Shown: positions 1 through 6,627, counted from the stretch's first letter. The stretch is DNA of 15,094 nucleotides from UBA1738 sp045580145 (GCA_045580145.1 JAZNNI010000128.1:1-15094); one strand, 5' to 3'. Notes: generated by a model from the sequence alone, not told the origin. A program made the numbers and translations.

Positions 1-2
1 AC

Positions 3-407
3 TCGCATTCCATCGATACTAACAGCTATAACGAAGGCACCACGATCCAGTGGAGAGTTAGAACGGCCGGTATTACCAAAACCTATGGTGATTGGTCTGT
101 GCAGAGGACTGTGGATATTTACGCACCACCGACATTAGCTATGAGCGTGATTGACGGCGCTGGTAATTCAATTGAGACGTTATATGCATTTCCATTCTAC
201 GTATCTGGATTAGCGGGTCCGAATACTCAGGCTCCGATCGGTTATCACGTGACAATTATAGCTAACGAAAGTTATGAAACGGTAGATAATATCGGAAATC
301 CTAAATTGGTAAGTGCTGGAGAAATCATATATTCAAAATATTTCGATACGAATGATTTCCGTACATTGAAAATGCCGGAAGTCCTCTTTGTGCAAACGCA
401 GCCATAA
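3..407 (+). CDS. Phage-tail-like structural protein fragment, open at window start and fused at its 3' end
   Basis: The frame is open from the first bases and has no start in the window, so the gene begins upstream. The translated stretch has the look of beta-rich fibronectin-III-like repeats of Firmicute phage tail or minor structural proteins (segments such as TIQWRVRTAG, YGDWSVQRTVDIYAPPTL and APIGYHVTI). I recognise the style of the protein, not a precise family. The tail-like sequence appears to stop near position 352-360. The last 15 or so codons (about 361-407) are simply the antisense of fucI and are probably not a real C-terminus. The natural end of the gene is therefore missing. It could be a prophage remnant or one side of an assembly chimera. 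Confidence 0.5.
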   Translation, partial: SHSIDTNSYNEGTTIQWRVRTAGITKTYGDWSVQRTVDIYAPPTLAMSVIDGAGNSIETLYAFPFYVSGLAGPNTQAPIGYHVTIIANESYETVDNIGNPKLVSAGEIIYSKYFDTNDFRTLKMPEVLFVQTQP

Positions 408-765
408 CAGCAGCTAAATAAACTGCACCCGGTCTCTCTGTTCCGTTAAAGCCCCAAACAGCCTTTATAGTATTCGGGTCCAAATCCATTGTTTCCGAGC
501 CATAGCACCAGCAGGGTGTAACCGCTAAGGATGCACAGATATTTTGTGTCTTAAAAAAGTCTGCACACTTTGCAGCTTCAGCACCCGAACCGATTGTGCA
601 AGGTGAAATAACACACTCTACCGGAGTTCCGTCCTGATAACGTACATTTGCCTCAATTAATTCCTTTGCGGCCTTTGCCATCGCCATTGTCTTTTCCTCA
701 AGGCTTTCACGAACACCGCCCCAACGACCATCAATAGTCGGTCTTATTCCTATTTTTGGATACAT
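325..765 (-). pseudogene. fucI: L-fucose isomerase, N-terminal quarter only
   Basis: L-fucose isomerase converts L-fucose to L-fuculose, the first step of cytoplasmic fucose breakdown. From the ATG at 765 the protein starts MYPKIGIRPTIDGR and contains RESLEEKTMAMAKAAKELI, VTPCWCYGSETMDLDP and AVWGFNGTERPGAVYLAA, all typical of the FucI N-terminal domain. An AGAGGAGG ribosome binding site sits just upstream of this start; the longer frame to 795 lacks one. Homology runs to PAFSMYG (codon 358-360). There the family would continue YGHD, but this frame reads NHSYRNILNI and stops. Only about 136 of the roughly 590 residues usual for FucI are present, with no active-site metal ligands. The truncation coincides with the phage-like sequence. 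It is non-functional as drawn, either a real deletion or insertion, or a contig misjoin. Confidence 0.8.
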
Positions 766-790
766 ATAAATTCCTCCTCTTTTATTTCTT

Positions 791-830
791 AACACAATTA
801 TATCATTGACTATTATATAATTCTTGTGTT
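791..830. promoter_or_regulatory. Imperfect palindrome between divergent fucI and araC-type gene
   Basis: AACACAA followed by TTATAT (791-803) is mirrored by ATATAA and TTGTGTT (815-830), with a 3-nt insertion in the right arm. It covers the -35 region of the regulator promoter (806-811) and overlaps the start of its -10 (830-835). It lies 26 nt or more upstream of the fucI start, so it could be the shared operator. This is an inference from position and symmetry. AraC-family proteins often use direct repeats rather than palindromes. Confidence 0.3.
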
Positions 831-835
831 ATAAT
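806..835 (+). promoter_or_regulatory. Sigma-A promoter for the AraC-family regulator
   Basis: TTGACT (806-811) and TATAAT (830-835) are separated by 18 bp. Transcription would begin near 842, about 33 nt before the ATG at 875. A TTG at 824 in the same frame lies inside this promoter, so it cannot be the start used by this transcript. Confidence 0.7.
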
Positions 836-874
836 ACGATAAAGTATAATTATTTTATCATTTTGCGAGGGTTT

Positions 875-1693
875 ATGAATATTTTATCATATCACGAAAA
901 TTTACAAAGAGGAACTCCTGATTTTCCTGTCGAGTTTTTTCATCTTTCCAAAAATCATCCCAAGTACCAGATGCGTACCCATTGGCATAAGGATTTTGAG
1001 CTTATACGCATTATCAGCGGAAGCTTTCATCTTATCCTGAACGAAATGCACTTTACACTTACAGAGGGGCAAAGTGTATTAATTCCCGGTGGAATAGTAC
1101 ATAGCGGCGAACCCGAGGATTGCAGATATGAATGTCTTGTTTTTTCTGCCGGAATTTTATATGCAGTGCAAAAATGCCGTTCTCTCGTTAAAACTCACCT
1201 TCAGGCTCCTGTGATTTATAACGAAAATACCGATGTTGACTGCATTTTTGAGCTTTTTCGGGATCGGCCTGTCGGCTTTGAGCTTTCTGTCATAAGCAGA
1301 CTCTATAAGCTTGCGGGCGACGCTGTCCAAAGCCGTCCCGAAACACTCGTTACACCAAATGAAAAGCTCGAAAAAATTAAGGCGGCTATTTCTATGATAG
1401 AGGATAATTACTCAAAGAAAATCACGCTTTTGGAGCTTGCTGATGTTTGCAGAATGAGTCCAAACTATTTCAGCAGATTCTTTAAGGAAATAACCCACCA
1501 GACTCCGTTTGAATATATTGTTACATATCGAATTGAAACCGCGTGTGAGATGCTTTCTGGCGGCAATTATACCATAACCGAGGTTTGTTATAGCTGTGGC
1601 TTTAATGATTTGAGCTATTTTATACATATTTTTAGAAAGCACAAAGGAATGTCCCCAAAGGCATATGCTAAGCTTTTTAATACTTCCAAATGA
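875..1693 (+). CDS. AraC-family transcriptional regulator, cupin sensor plus HTH
   Basis: A 272-residue one-component regulator. An N-terminal cupin-like sugar-binding domain (about residues 30-95, with HWHKDFELIRI and GQSVLIPGGIVHSG) is followed by a C-terminal AraC DNA-binding domain (about 169-266). The domain contains two helix-turn-helix units: ITLLELADVCRMSPNYFSRFFKE, and the second around TITEVCYSCGFNDLSYFIHIFRKHKGMSPKAY. The ATG at 875 is chosen because GAGGG lies 4 nt upstream and the promoter at 806-835 excludes earlier starts. It is transcribed divergently from fucI, which suggests control of fucose or a related deoxysugar pathway. The ligand is not visible in the sequence. Confidence 0.9.
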   Translation: MNILSYHENLQRGTPDFPVEFFHLSKNHPKYQMRTHWHKDFELIRIISGSFHLILNEMHFTLTEGQSVLIPGGIVHSGEPEDCRYECLVFSAGILYAVQKCRSLVKTHLQAPVIYNENTDVDCIFELFRDRPVGFELSVISRLYKLAGDAVQSRPETLVTPNEKLEKIKAAISMIEDNYSKKITLLELADVCRMSPNYFSRFFKEITHQTPFEYIVTYRIETACEMLSGGNYTITEVCYSCGFNDLSYFIHIFRKHKGMSPKAYAKLFNTSK

Positions 1694-1701
1694 CATAATA
1701 A

Positions 1702-1723
1702 AAACAGACCCGAAGGTCTGTTT
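1702..1723 (+). terminator. Hairpin after the AraC-family gene
   Basis: A 9-bp perfect stem AAACAGACC/GGTCTGTTT with CGAA loop starts 8 nt after the stop codon. The U tract is short (TTTA), so termination strength is uncertain. A nearly identical hairpin in the same orientation occurs at 1958-1977. Confidence 0.55.
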
Positions 1724-1729
1724 AGACTG

Positions 1730-1920
1730 TCGAAAAAGTCGTTCTACCACAAGCAAGTCTTTTGTTGTTAAAAAAATTGTATATTAAAATGAGTATGTAA
1801 AATGGCAAGAAAAAAACTCAAGTTTTTTCTTGCCATTGCTTGCTTTTTGCCAATTCAAACTCTACCGTACCATAGTACGCCGACGAATTTGAATTAACAA
1901 AATATAACTTCCTTTTTCGA
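1730..1920. repeat. Structured intergenic element with nested inverted repeats
   Basis: This non-coding stretch has TCGAAAAAG (1730-1738) inverted as CTTTTTCGA (1912-1920). It also has CAAGCAA (1750-1756) with TTGCTTG (1836-1842), a stem of about 17 bp around AATGGCAAG (1801-1837), and AATTCAAA (1852-1859) with TTTGAATT (1888-1895). Near-identical hairpins flank it at 1702-1723 and 1958-1977. The design resembles a MITE-like or other dispersed intergenic repeat. No coding frame is convincing here; the minus-strand frame 1412-1756 is a shadow of the AraC gene. Confidence 0.45.
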
Positions 1921-1928
1921 AATCTGCC

Positions 1929-1956
1929 AGCGTGCCGATAGGTTTATCGACACGCT
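1929..1956. repeat. GC-richer hairpin beyond the dut terminator
   Basis: CAGCGTG-C-CGATA pairs with TATCG-A-CACGCTG around a GGTT loop, giving a 13-bp stem with one mismatch. It abuts the CGAA hairpin at 1958-1977. In the dut transcript it would be a second stem directly after the first; no long U tract follows it. Confidence 0.5.
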
Positions 1957-1957
1957 G

Positions 1958-1977
1958 AACAGACCCGAAGGTCTGTT
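1958..1977 (-). terminator. UUCG-capped hairpin directly after dut
   Basis: An 8-bp stem AACAGACC/GGTCTGTT begins at the base next to the dut stop codon. Read on the minus strand its loop is a stable C(UUCG)G tetraloop. It is the same sequence as the hairpin at 1702-1723. No long U run follows, so it may act together with the stem at 1929-1956. Confidence 0.5.
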
Positions 1978-2412
1978 TTATTTTCCTGTGCTTCCAAAGC
2001 CGCCAGCTCCGCGTTCAGTCTGGCTAAGCTCGTCCATTTCTTCAAATTCGACCGGAAGATATGGCATAACAACAAGCTGGGCAATTCTCTCCTGAGGCTC
2101 TATTACCCTGTCCTCATCGGTATCGTTATGGAGTGCAACGATATATTCTCCGCGGTAGTCGCTATCGGCAACACCTACACAGTTTGCAGGTCTTAACCCT
2201 TGCTTTGCCGCAAGTCCGCTGCGTGCAAAAATTGCTCCAAAATATCCGTCCGGCACAGCGAAAGCAAGACCTGTTCCTATTTTCGCTGTTGTGTGCGGCT
2301 TTATTGTGACAGCCTCGTCGATACACGCATACAAATCATATCCCGCTGCCTGCTCCGAGCCCCTTGTGGGGATAGTCGCATTTTCTCTTAGCTTTTTTAC
2401 TTCAACTTTCAT
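1978..2412 (-). CDS. dut: dUTP diphosphatase (dUTPase)
   Basis: Hydrolyses dUTP to dUMP and pyrophosphate, which keeps uracil out of DNA and supplies dUMP for thymidylate synthesis. The 144-residue protein carries all five trimeric dUTPase motifs in order: AAGYDLYA (22-29), ARSGLA (63-68), GVADSDYRGEY (80-90, with the catalytic aspartate), ERIAQLVV (108-115) and the glycine-rich ERGAGGFGSTG (133-143). The ATG at 2412 is preferred over an in-frame TTG at 2430, because the GGGAGGA ribosome binding site overlaps that TTG and suits the ATG. It begins 2 nt after the nrdG stop, so translation is probably coupled. It is the last gene of the nrdD-nrdG-dut operon, a sensible nucleotide-pool grouping. 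Confidence 0.96.
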   Translation of the reverse strand: MKVEVKKLRENATIPTRGSEQAAGYDLYACIDEAVTIKPHTTAKIGTGLAFAVPDGYFGAIFARSGLAAKQGLRPANCVGVADSDYRGEYIVALHNDTDEDRVIEPQERIAQLVVMPYLPVEFEEMDELSQTERGAGGFGSTGK

Positions 2413-2414
2413 CC

Positions 2415-2939
2415 TTATTCTTCCTCCCAAAGTACAATCTCGCCTTTTTCTCTTGTTTTATTCATATCTATCAAGCGCTGATTTTCCGAGCCGCAAAACT
2501 TAAGGCTTATATTCTTTTTTTCTATCTGAAACTCGCCGTCAACCAGTACGTCTACCATTCCGAGCAGCCTGTCCGTCACCTCGCACCTTGCACGCGATGG
2601 TTTTAACAGCTCTTCATCCAAAAGGTAGCCTGTGTATGCCCATATATTTTTTTTAGGATATACATTTTTTACTCTTTCTACAAACTCCACCAAAACCCGC
2701 TGATTTTCCGGTTCAAATGGTTCACCGCCCAAAAGGGTAAGTCCGTGTATATATTCCGGCTTTAATGCATCGATGATTTCATCCTCGACCTCTTTTGTAA
2801 ATTCGCTTCCATAGTTAAAGTCCCAGGTTTCCGGCTGAAAACAACCCTTACAATGATGCGTGCATCCCGAAACAAACAAGGTCACGCGAACACCGAGTCC
2901 GTTTGCTATATCGCATTTTTTTATACCGCAGTAGTTCAT
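2415..2939 (-). CDS. nrdG: Anaerobic ribonucleoside-triphosphate reductase activating protein
   Basis: A radical SAM enzyme that uses S-adenosylmethionine and a [4Fe-4S] cluster to install the glycyl radical on NrdD. The 174-residue protein starts MNYCGIKKCDIANGLGVR and has the radical SAM cysteine motif C26-xxx-C30-xx-C33 (SGCTHHCKGCF), then LTLLGGEPFEPEN (the GGEP SAM-contact motif) and NIWAYTGY. Its length is normal for NrdG. The ATG at 2939 has AAAGGA upstream; the longer frame to 2984 runs into the hairpin at 2958-2986 and has no site. It lies 49 nt after nrdD and 2 nt before dut. Confidence 0.96.
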   Translation of the reverse strand: MNYCGIKKCDIANGLGVRVTLFVSGCTHHCKGCFQPETWDFNYGSEFTKEVEDEIIDALKPEYIHGLTLLGGEPFEPENQRVLVEFVERVKNVYPKKNIWAYTGYLLDEELLKPSRARCEVTDRLLGMVDVLVDGEFQIEKKNISLKFCGSENQRLIDMNKTREKGEIVLWEEE

Positions 2940-2957
2940 ATTAATTCCTTTCAACAT

Positions 2958-2986
2958 ATATGGGCGGATACTAAATCCGCCCATAT
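2958..2986 (-). other. Perfect 12-bp stem-loop between nrdD and nrdG
   Basis: ATATGGGCGGAT (2958-2969) pairs fully with ATCCGCCCATAT (2975-2986) around a 5-nt loop. It fills most of the 49-nt gap between the nrdD stop and the nrdG start. On the minus strand no U tract follows, so it is unlikely to be a full intrinsic terminator. It could set different mRNA levels of reductase and activase by protecting or processing the nrdD 3' end. Confidence 0.7.
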
Positions 2987-2988
2987 TC

Positions 2989-5166
2989 TTATAAGTGCAA
3001 CACTCTTTCTTTTATTTCCTGTGTTCTTCCTTGATTCCAGAACTGTGTTCCGATGTATCCGCAGGTACGTCTTGCGACATTCAGCTTTGTTTCATCAGAG
3101 TTTCCGCATTTCGGGCAAGTCCAGATAAGCTTTCCGTCCTCGTCCTCTTTGATTTCAATTTCACCGTCAAAACCGCACTCCTGACAGTAGTCTGACTTTG
3201 TATTAAGCTCAGCATACATAATGTTATCATAGATAAACTTCATTACGTCAAGAACTGCCTCTAAGTTGTTCTGCATATTCGGAACTTCAACATAGCTGAT
3301 TGCTCCACCCGGCGAAAGCTGCTGGAACTGTGATTCAAATGCAAGCTTTTCAAATGCATCAATTTCCTCAGTTACGTGAACGTGATAGCTGTTTGTTATA
3401 TAGTTCTTGTCTGTCACACCCTCAATTATACCAAAGCGCATCTGCAAGCATTTAGAGAACTTATATGTTGTGCTCTCAAGCGGAGTTCCGTACAAGCTGA
3501 AGTCAATATTGTGTTTTTCTTTCCATCTCTTTGTAGCTGCATTCAAGTATTCCATAACCTCAAGTGCAAATGGTGTTGCAGTTGCGTCTGTGTGTGATTT
3601 TCCTGTCATATACTTAACACATTCATAAAGACCTGCATAGCCAAGCGAAATTGTTGAATATCCACCATATAAAAGCTTGTCGATTGTCTCGCCTTTTTTA
3701 AGTCTTGCAAGCGCCCCGTACTGCCACAAAATAGGTGCAGCATCTGAAAGTGTACCCTTTAGTCTGTTATGACGGCACATAAGTGCAGTATAGCAAATAT
3801 CCAGTCTTTCATCAAAAATTTCCCAGAATTTATCTATGTTTCCACCCGAAGAAAGCGCAATATCAACGAGGTTAATTGTTACAACACCCTGGTTGAATCT
3901 TCCGTAGTACTTAGGCTTTCCATTTTCGTCAACATAAGGTGTAAGGAAAGAGCGGCAACCCATACAGGTATAGCAATGTCCGTCACCGTTTTTGTCAACC
4001 TTAAGCTTGAGCATCATTTTCTCTGAAATATAGTCCGGAACCATACGCTTAGCAGTACATTTAGCTGCAAGCTTTGTAAGGTAATAGAACTTTGAATCCT
4101 CGTGGATATTATCCTCCTCAAGTACGTAAATAAGCTTCGGGAATGCAGGGGTAATCCATACTCCTGACTCGTTTTTAACACCGACAATTCTCTGATTGAG
4201 CATTTCCTCAATAATCATAGCAAGGTCGTGCTTTAACTGTTCATCCTTTGCCTCGTTTAAGTACATAAATACTGTAACAAATGGTGCCTGACCATTTGTA
4301 GTCATCAAGGTTACTACCTGATACTGAATCATCTGGCAACCCTTTTTGATTTCTTCTTTAAGACGTTTTTCAACAACATCAGCAACAACATCTTCCGCTG
4401 CATTTGCACCCAGTGCTTTAAGCTCTGCTTCAACGTCTTTTCTTATTTTCTTACGGCTTACATCAACAAACGGTGCTAAGTGAGTAAGAGATATACTCTG
4501 TCCACCGTACTGGCTTGATGCAACCTGTGCTATAATCTGTGTAGAGATATTGCAGGCGGTTGAAAAGCTATGCGGAGTTTCAATCATTGTTCCTGATATA
4601 ACTGTACCATTTTGCAGCATATCCTCAAGGTTTACAAGGTCGCAGTTATGCATATGCTGTGCAAAATAGTCTGCATCATGGAAGTGGATAAGTCCCTTTT
4701 CGTGCGCATCAACAACTTCCTGCGGAAGAAGAATACGCTTTGTTATATCCTTTGAAACCTCACCTGCCATATAGTCTCTCTGAACACTATTTACAGTCGG
4801 GTTTTTGTTTGAGTTTTCCTGCTTAACCTCTTCGTTATTGCACTCAATAAGGCTTAAAATCTGGTTGTCAGTAGTGTTTGCAATACGAGCAAGGTTACGT
4901 GTAAAGCGGTATCTGATATATCTTTTTGCAGTCTCAGGCGCACCCTGAAGAATGATATGTGTTTCCACAAGCTCCTGTATTTCTTCCACAGAAAGACTCC
5001 TGTTCATATCTCTGCAGTGGTCTTCAATGACATTTACAATGTATTCAATTTGTCTTTCAGAAAGTTCTTTTTTCTTTTCAGTCGCATCGTTTGCCTTCTG
5101 TATGGCTTTAGTGATTTTCTCACGGTCAAAGGTAACCTCTGTTCCGTTTCTCTTAATAATCTTCAT
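2989..5166 (-). CDS. nrdD: Anaerobic (class III) ribonucleoside-triphosphate reductase
   Basis: Reduces ribonucleoside triphosphates to deoxy forms without oxygen, using a glycyl radical made by NrdG. The 725-residue protein begins with an ATP-cone allosteric domain (about residues 1-90, IKRNGTEVTFDREKITKAIQ). It continues through the reductase core (HFHDADYF, HNCDLVNLEDML, GGQSISL, YVLEEDNIH, CYTCMGCRSFL). It ends with a four-cysteine zinc site (C661, C664, C684, C687) and the glycyl radical segment RRTCGYIG, with Gly703 as the likely radical site. The ATG at 5166 follows an AGGAGG site; the frame to 5250 is upstream leader. The presence of nrdD-nrdG shows an anaerobic lifestyle. All expected elements are intact. 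Confidence 0.97.
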   Translation of the reverse strand: MKIIKRNGTEVTFDREKITKAIQKANDATEKKKELSERQIEYIVNVIEDHCRDMNRSLSVEEIQELVETHIILQGAPETAKRYIRYRFTRNLARIANTTDNQILSLIECNNEEVKQENSNKNPTVNSVQRDYMAGEVSKDITKRILLPQEVVDAHEKGLIHFHDADYFAQHMHNCDLVNLEDMLQNGTVISGTMIETPHSFSTACNISTQIIAQVASSQYGGQSISLTHLAPFVDVSRKKIRKDVEAELKALGANAAEDVVADVVEKRLKEEIKKGCQMIQYQVVTLMTTNGQAPFVTVFMYLNEAKDEQLKHDLAMIIEEMLNQRIVGVKNESGVWITPAFPKLIYVLEEDNIHEDSKFYYLTKLAAKCTAKRMVPDYISEKMMLKLKVDKNGDGHCYTCMGCRSFLTPYVDENGKPKYYGRFNQGVVTINLVDIALSSGGNIDKFWEIFDERLDICYTALMCRHNRLKGTLSDAAPILWQYGALARLKKGETIDKLLYGGYSTISLGYAGLYECVKYMTGKSHTDATATPFALEVMEYLNAATKRWKEKHNIDFSLYGTPLESTTYKFSKCLQMRFGIIEGVTDKNYITNSYHVHVTEEIDAFEKLAFESQFQQLSPGGAISYVEVPNMQNNLEAVLDVMKFIYDNIMYAELNTKSDYCQECGFDGEIEIKEDEDGKLIWTCPKCGNSDETKLNVARRTCGYIGTQFWNQGRTQEIKERVLHL

Positions 5167-5206
5167 TTTGTACCTCCTGTAAGAGAGTGTCCGCGCTTTC
5201 CTTAAC

Positions 5207-5222
5207 ACACAATATATATTAT
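5207..5222. promoter_or_regulatory. Candidate NrdR box in the nrdD leader
   Basis: ACACAATATATATTAT matches 13 of 16 positions of the NrdR-type palindrome as I recall it (ACAC-W-ATATAT-W-GTGT). It sits about 41 nt upstream of the nrdD start, downstream of the proposed promoter. NrdR sites usually come in pairs about 30 bp apart; the only partner I see is at 5353-5368, about 146 bp away. Confidence 0.35.
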
Positions 5223-5308
5223 CGCAGACATTTCTCCAATTCTTCCCCAAAATCCTTGTTTTTAGTATATGTCAATCATAATATGTACCTTTTTATCGGG
5301 CAATTCCT

Positions 5309-5336
5309 ATTATACCATATCTTGTTTTAAATGCAA
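5309..5336 (-). promoter_or_regulatory. Promoter of the nrdD-nrdG-dut operon
   Basis: On the minus strand TTGCAT (5336-5331) and TATAAT (5314-5309) are 16 bp apart, and a TGG just before the -10 gives it an extended -10. It leaves a leader of roughly 135 nt before the nrdD ATG. A weaker TTGCCC/TATGAT pair lies further downstream in the leader. Confidence 0.6.
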
Positions 5337-5352
5337 GTATTTTTTTAATTTT

Positions 5353-5368
5353 TTTCTATATATTGTGT
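5353..5368. promoter_or_regulatory. Second candidate NrdR box upstream of the nrdD promoter
   Basis: TTTCTATATATTGTGT matches 13 of 16 positions of the same recalled consensus. It lies 17 bp upstream of the nrdD -35 box. The AT-rich background makes chance matches likely. Confidence 0.3.
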
Positions 5369-5441
5369 GTTACAATTTTGTGTCATTAACTAATTTTCAC
5401 ATTCAATGTCACGCAAACAGCGGTCTTGACAGCTTTTACAC

Positions 5442-5472
5442 TCGTCAACCATATCTATTTGTCGGTTGACAA
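5442..5472. promoter_or_regulatory. Candidate BirA-type biotin operator upstream of bioY
   Basis: TCGTCAACC and GGTTGACAA form an inverted repeat (8 of 9 positions) separated by 13 bp. The right arm contains the -35 box of the bioY promoter, so binding would block RNA polymerase. The half-site resembles the TTGTnAACC/GGTTnACAA operator of the biotin repressor BirA. The spacer is shorter than the 16 bp of the E. coli bio operator, so the assignment is provisional. Confidence 0.5.
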
Positions 5473-5494
5473 TAACTATATTTAGTGGTATAAT
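5466..5494 (+). promoter_or_regulatory. Sigma-A promoter for bioY
   Basis: Exact TTGACA (5466-5471) and TATAAT (5489-5494) are separated by 17 bp. The start point would be near 5501, leaving a leader of about 24 nt before the ATG. Confidence 0.85.
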
Positions 5495-5524
5495 ACTACT
5501 ATAAATACAATATGGGGTATATTT

Positions 5525-6055
5525 ATGAAAAAATCGCAATCACAAATTACAGTTTTATCCGCTCTTTGCGTCGCACTCTTAGTTTTATGTTCGTGGATTT
5601 CAGTGCCGACAGCTGTTCCCTTTACTATGCAGACCTTTGCTGTGGCTTTTTTAGGAGCTTTTTTAGGAGCAAGGCGCGGAAGCCTCACAATATGCGTATA
5701 CATCTTGCTTGGTTTTATCGGACTGCCTGTATTTTCAGGGCTTCAGGCAGGTATGCCTGCAATTTTGGGTGCGACAGGCGGATACACTTTGGGGTTTATT
5801 CCCTTTTGTATAGTGACCGGTGTTCTCAGCAAAAAGCATATGAAAAGCTATATTGCTCTTTTTCTTTCAATGTTAGCAGGACTTTTTCTATGCTACGTCT
5901 TCGGCACACTATGGTATGCATACATCTATCTGTCGGGCTCAAAAAATCTATGCTCCGCAATTTCTCTGTGCATTCTCCCTTTTATTATTCCCGATTTAAT
6001 CAAAATATCTCTCGCCGCATTTTTCGCAAAAAAGGCAGAACAGTTTATAAAATAA
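5525..6055 (+). CDS. bioY: Biotin transporter substrate-binding subunit BioY (ECF S component)
   Basis: A membrane protein that captures biotin outside the cell and works with the ECF energising module (EcfA, EcfA', EcfT), which is not encoded in this window. The 176-residue protein has six hydrophobic segments and the family segments VPFTMQTFAVAFLGAFLGARRG (near 31-52), GLPVFSG (66-72) and GATGGYTLGF (82-91). Its length is normal. The only site before the ATG is a weak TGGGG. The strong promoter and the overlapping inverted repeat at 5442-5472 suggest repression when biotin is plentiful. It stands alone rather than in an ecf operon, the usual situation for group II ECF systems. Confidence 0.93.
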   Translation: MKKSQSQITVLSALCVALLVLCSWISVPTAVPFTMQTFAVAFLGAFLGARRGSLTICVYILLGFIGLPVFSGLQAGMPAILGATGGYTLGFIPFCIVTGVLSKKHMKSYIALFLSMLAGLFLCYVFGTLWYAYIYLSGSKNLCSAISLCILPFIIPDLIKISLAAFFAKKAEQFIK

Positions 6056-6084
6056 TTGACTTTTTCTTTTGGATGTGCTAACAT
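6056..6084 (+). promoter_or_regulatory. Promoter for queT and its riboswitch leader
   Basis: TTGACT (6056-6061) begins at the base after the bioY stop codon. TAACAT (6079-6084) follows after 17 bp and is preceded by TGC, an extended -10. Transcription would start near 6091, just before the riboswitch. Confidence 0.65.
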
Positions 6085-6092
6085 ATCACGTA

Positions 6093-6136
6093 AAGTGAGT
6101 TCGAGACCTTCCTCACTTAAAACAAAACTAAAGGAG
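6093..6136 (+). ncRNA. preQ1-I riboswitch, translational type
   Basis: Stem P1 is AAGTGAG (6093-6099) paired with CTCACTT (6112-6118). The 12-nt loop begins TTCGAGACC, close to the preQ1-I loop pattern (UUC, AG, ACC). An A-rich tail ACAAAACTAA and the Shine-Dalgarno AAGGAG (6131-6136) follow. In this class the tail folds back on the loop to form a pseudoknot, and preQ1 binding hides the ribosome site. Its placement directly before a QueT-family gene supports the call. The leader has no separate terminator, so control of translation is the likely mode. Confidence 0.85.
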
Positions 6137-6146
6137 AAAATTTAAT

Positions 6147-6620
6147 ATGAAAAATTCAAGACAACTTACCTATGGCGCAACGATTGCATCACTTTATGTT
6201 GTGCTTACGATGCTGTCGCGTATTTTTGGGCTTGACAGCGGTGTCATACAAGTCCGATTTTCCGAGGCACTATGTATACTGCCCTGCTTTACTCCGGCTG
6301 CAATTTTCGGGCTTTTCGCAGGTTGCCTACTTTCAAACATTCTGGCAGGCGCAATGATATGGGATGTGATTTTCGGTAGCCTCGCAACCTTAATCGGTGC
6401 AATTTTTACATATAAATTGCGCAATAACCGATTTTTAGCAGTCCTTCCGCCGATTATTTCAAATACGATTATTATTCCATTTGTGCTTGCATATGCATAC
6501 GGATTTGAGGGCGGAATACCTTATTTTATGCTTACTGTCGGCATTGGCGAGGTCATTTCCTGCGGAATTTTAGGACTGATACTTTACTCAGCAGTTAAAA
6601 AAACGAAAATATTTAAATAA
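6147..6620 (+). CDS. queT: Queuosine precursor transporter subunit QueT (ECF S component)
   Basis: A predicted membrane substrate-binding component for a queuosine precursor (preQ0 or preQ1), coupled to an ECF energising module elsewhere. The 157-residue protein has five or six hydrophobic helices and the family signature VIQVRFSEALCILP (33-46), then FTPAAIFGLFAGCLLSN and GAMIWDVIFGSLATLIGA. The preQ1-I-type riboswitch in its leader gives independent support for the substrate. The ATG lies 10 nt after AAGGAG. It shares a bidirectional terminator with the convergent UPF0371 gene. Having two vitamin or precursor S components next to each other under different controls suggests salvage rather than synthesis. 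Confidence 0.92.
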   Translation: MKNSRQLTYGATIASLYVVLTMLSRIFGLDSGVIQVRFSEALCILPCFTPAAIFGLFAGCLLSNILAGAMIWDVIFGSLATLIGAIFTYKLRNNRFLAVLPPIISNTIIIPFVLAYAYGFEGGIPYFMLTVGIGEVISCGILGLILYSAVKKTKIFK

Positions 6621-6627
6621 GAACTTA

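Noticed and set aside
824..874. Upstream TTG start for the AraC-family regulator
   Set aside because: It lies inside the promoter -10 region and has no ribosome site; the ATG at 875 has GAGGG.
1412..1756. Minus-strand 114-codon frame opposite the AraC-family gene
   Set aside because: Antisense shadow of the HTH domain with no family resemblance and no ribosome site.
5512..6081. Alternative 189-codon frame over bioY
   Set aside because: It is a frame shadow: cysteine, arginine and serine rich with no family match, while the bioY frame has clear motifs.
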